Source: Nitrososphaerota archaeon
GTDB lineage: Archaea; Thermoproteota; Nitrososphaeria_A; Caldarchaeales; Wolframiiraptoraceae
Length of the DNA: 6,800 nt
Reading direction: 5' to 3'
NCBI GenBank assembly: GCA_021160205.1
Contig: JAGHCZ010000064.1
Coordinates: forward strand, 1 to 6,800
Both the position numbers and the translations under genes were made by a program. Numbering within the stretch: position 1 is the stretch's first letter; every line of letters starts with the position of its first letter. Below, one piece after another: positions 5,316-6,800 of the stretch. Below the pieces are notes generated by a model. That model was not told the origin of the DNA and searched no databases. It saw only the letters and a program-made list of their open reading frames with translations.

Positions 5316-6800
5316 TTAATTTGTCGATTCCGTTATCTGAGCTGTTAAATAGCTACTTCTCCTCCGCTTTAACATTGAAATGAAGATTATAGCCGAAAAT
5401 AAAGCTGTTACGTAAATGATGATATTTCCGAGCAATATTGAACTCACATTGATTACAATTTTTTCAAAACCGGGAGCGTTTATCGTTATGATTGAATTTA
5501 GTAGCGGTGTTACTGAAAAGATTGTTACGGAATAGGTTCCCGGCTCTATCTCCCTGAACTGCTCATTTCCCAGCGTGACTTTTGCGCCTCTAACTGGAGT
5601 GGAGTCTGATGCATAACGGAGATTAATAGTTATGGAAGCTGAGAATGGAAAAAGCGCGTCTATCGATGGTTCAGTGTAATGTATTTTATCAAAGGTTATG
5701 AATATTTCATTACTCTTGAACGATGTCAAGCCGTATTTTTCGTCAGTTATGGATTTAACTGTGAATCTAGTTTTTCCTATTTGATCGCTTGAGAGCTCTC
5801 TGTTAAATGATATCGTTCCTATGAATGGGCTTTGATCGTATTCATAATAAGCTTCATAGGCGATATCAACATTTTTGCCTACTTGTATCCTGTCAAATCG
5901 ACTTGATAAAATGATAATCACTCTATCGAAAATTACTTCGATACTATTTGATTCGAATTTTGTGAGACCGTATATATCGTCCTCAAGGGATTCCACTTTA
6001 TATTCGTATTTTCCTACTTTATTTTGACGCAACGCGTAGTTTAATTTTATTTTGCCTTTGAATGGTTGATGATCATACTCGTAATATGCATTAACCTGCA
6101 GAGGGGCTTCTGATGAAATGTCTACTCTTTCGCGGCTGGACGTTAAGTCTATATGTACTTGATCCCATATCATCTCAGGATCCTTTGGAATTTGTTCAAA
6201 TATTATCCGACTATTTCCACATTCCACTGAGGATACGGCCCACCTAACTCGTTTCACCTCGTTACTGAAAACTTTAAAGGTAATCCAGCCCGTTTGATTA
6301 GTTACATATCTGGTTCCATTAACGTAAATGTTACATCCAATTACGTCTGATCCATTATGCGCCCATTTTGCGTGGAAGCCTACTATTTGAGTAGATCCTG
6401 TATCGCATCTATCATCGCTGATGTATGTTTTGTCAATTATTATTCTGCTATAGACTTTGACTGAAAACTTTTTTATCGTGGGTTTATTCCTATGCAGGGC
6501 GTATATTGTAAGGGAGAGATTCTGGGGTGTAGTTGGAGCCTTAAAGCTTACCTCTCCTTCTCCATTTGAGACCAATTCTATCCACGAAGAATTATTCTCT
6601 ATTATGCGTACTACAATTCCTTGTAGGGGTTGATAAGTTTCTGAATCAATAACTTTTATTTTGATATCACTACCGATGGAGACTTTTCGAGGAACGACGA
6701 GCGATAAGTTTCTGGGTTTTTCAGTCCATATGGCCATATCAGGATCTCCCAGAAGAGCTTCATCATAATAAACACACGCAATTTCGAGTAAGTGATACAC
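5316..6800 (-). CDS. Membrane-anchored surface protein with Ig-like repeats, C-terminal part; possible C25 peptidase
   Basis: The frame is open to the right edge, so these 494 residues are the C-terminal part of a larger protein; the GTG at the edge is not a believable start. Residues 10-40 (YYDEALLGDPDMAIWTEKP and following) resemble the junction between a gingipain-type C25 peptidase domain and its Ig-like domain. Next come an Ig/carboxypeptidase-regulatory-like domain (about 31-117) and three related beta repeats (about 118-215, 216-294, 295-374). Two of these share AYYEYD, YGLT and IFDR/TFDK signatures. A last beta domain (375-455), a membrane helix (457-477), an RRR stop-transfer and a short cytoplasmic tail (482-494) complete it. 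Eight N-x-S/T sequons (N31, N69, N70, N94, N149, N161, N168, N451) fit an N-glycosylated extracellular protein. The gene is visibly AT-richer than its neighbours. Surface location is well supported; peptidase identity is an inference. Confidence 0.8.
   Translation of the reverse strand: MYHLLEIACVYYDEALLGDPDMAIWTEKPRNLSLVVPRKVSIGSDIKIKVIDSETYQPLQGIVVRIIENNSSWIELVSNGEGEVSFKAPTTPQNLSLTIYALHRNKPTIKKFSVKVYSRIIIDKTYISDDRCDTGSTQIVGFHAKWAHNGSDVIGCNIYVNGTRYVTNQTGWITFKVFSNEVKRVRWAVSSVECGNSRIIFEQIPKDPEMIWDQVHIDLTSSRERVDISSEAPLQVNAYYEYDHQPFKGKIKLNYALRQNKVGKYEYKVESLEDDIYGLTKFESNSIEVIFDRVIIILSSRFDRIQVGKNVDIAYEAYYEYDQSPFIGTISFNRELSSDQIGKTRFTVKSITDEKYGLTSFKSNEIFITFDKIHYTEPSIDALFPFSASITINLRYASDSTPVRGAKVTLGNEQFREIEPGTYSVTIFSVTPLLNSIITINAPGFEKIVINVSSILLGNIIIYVTALFSAIIFISMLKRRRSSYLTAQITESTN
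5679..5918 (-). repeat. Ig-like protein repeat C of the surface protein
   Basis: Encodes about residues 295-374. Landmarks matching repeat B are AYYEYDQSPFIG, DQIGKTRFTVKSITDEKYGL, TSFKSN and ITFDKI. A third, more distant relative lies at about 118-215 (VNGTRYVTNQTGWITF, then MIWDQVHI). Confidence 0.6.
5919..6156 (-). repeat. Ig-like protein repeat B of the surface protein
   Basis: Encodes about residues 216-294 of the visible part. Shared landmarks with the next repeat are AYYEYDHQPFKG, NKVGKYEYKVESLEDDIYGL, TKFESN and VIFDRV. The similarity is at the protein level, so the copies are old or diverged. The repeat is probably one beta-sandwich of the archaeal cell-surface type. Confidence 0.6.

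Overview
The window looks like chromosome from a thermophilic archaeon of the Thermoproteota/Korarchaeota type. The signs are an archaeal-type family B DNA polymerase, an AbrB-PhoU regulator, a small CxxC/CxxC zinc ribbon protein, archaeal TATA boxes about 26-30 bases before start codons (leaderless transcripts), and heavy use of AGA/AGG and ATA codons. The exact lineage cannot be fixed from this stretch. No rRNA, tRNA, insertion sequence or CRISPR array was seen, and no gap without a gene reaches 300 bases.

Layout, left to right. Bases 1-138 (minus) hold the first 46 codons of a DHH-family phosphoesterase that runs off the left edge. It is divergent from a DUF2148 ferredoxin-domain protein (231-779, plus), and each gene has a TATA box placed for leaderless transcription. 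The DUF2148 gene converges on a family B DNA polymerase gene (785-3061, minus), with a perfect 8-bp hairpin plus T-run at the junction. About 130 bases upstream of the polymerase gene lies a zinc ribbon gene (3194-3436, minus), and the gap between them is rich in inverted repeats. An AbrB-PhoU regulator (3518-4572, plus) diverges from the zinc ribbon gene. It is split in two by what looks like a single-base frameshift near 4045. It converges, with a one-base gap, on a glyoxalase II-like metallo-beta-lactamase hydrolase (4574-5230, minus). The right end (5316-6800, minus) is the C-terminal part of a large, AT-richer, membrane-anchored surface protein with tandem Ig-like repeats. Its N-terminal edge resembles the end of a gingipain-type (C25) peptidase domain.

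The most notable point is the DNA polymerase. Its polymerase motifs A, B and C are intact, but every exonuclease carboxylate I could align is replaced, so it should synthesise DNA without proofreading. This differs from the known archaeal PolB group whose polymerase site is inactivated. The DHH nuclease-type gene, the polymerase and the small zinc ribbon protein form a loose DNA/RNA-metabolism neighbourhood, but each side has its own promoters, so a shared pathway is only inferred. The phosphate-type regulator, hydrolase and surface protein look like ordinary independent neighbours.
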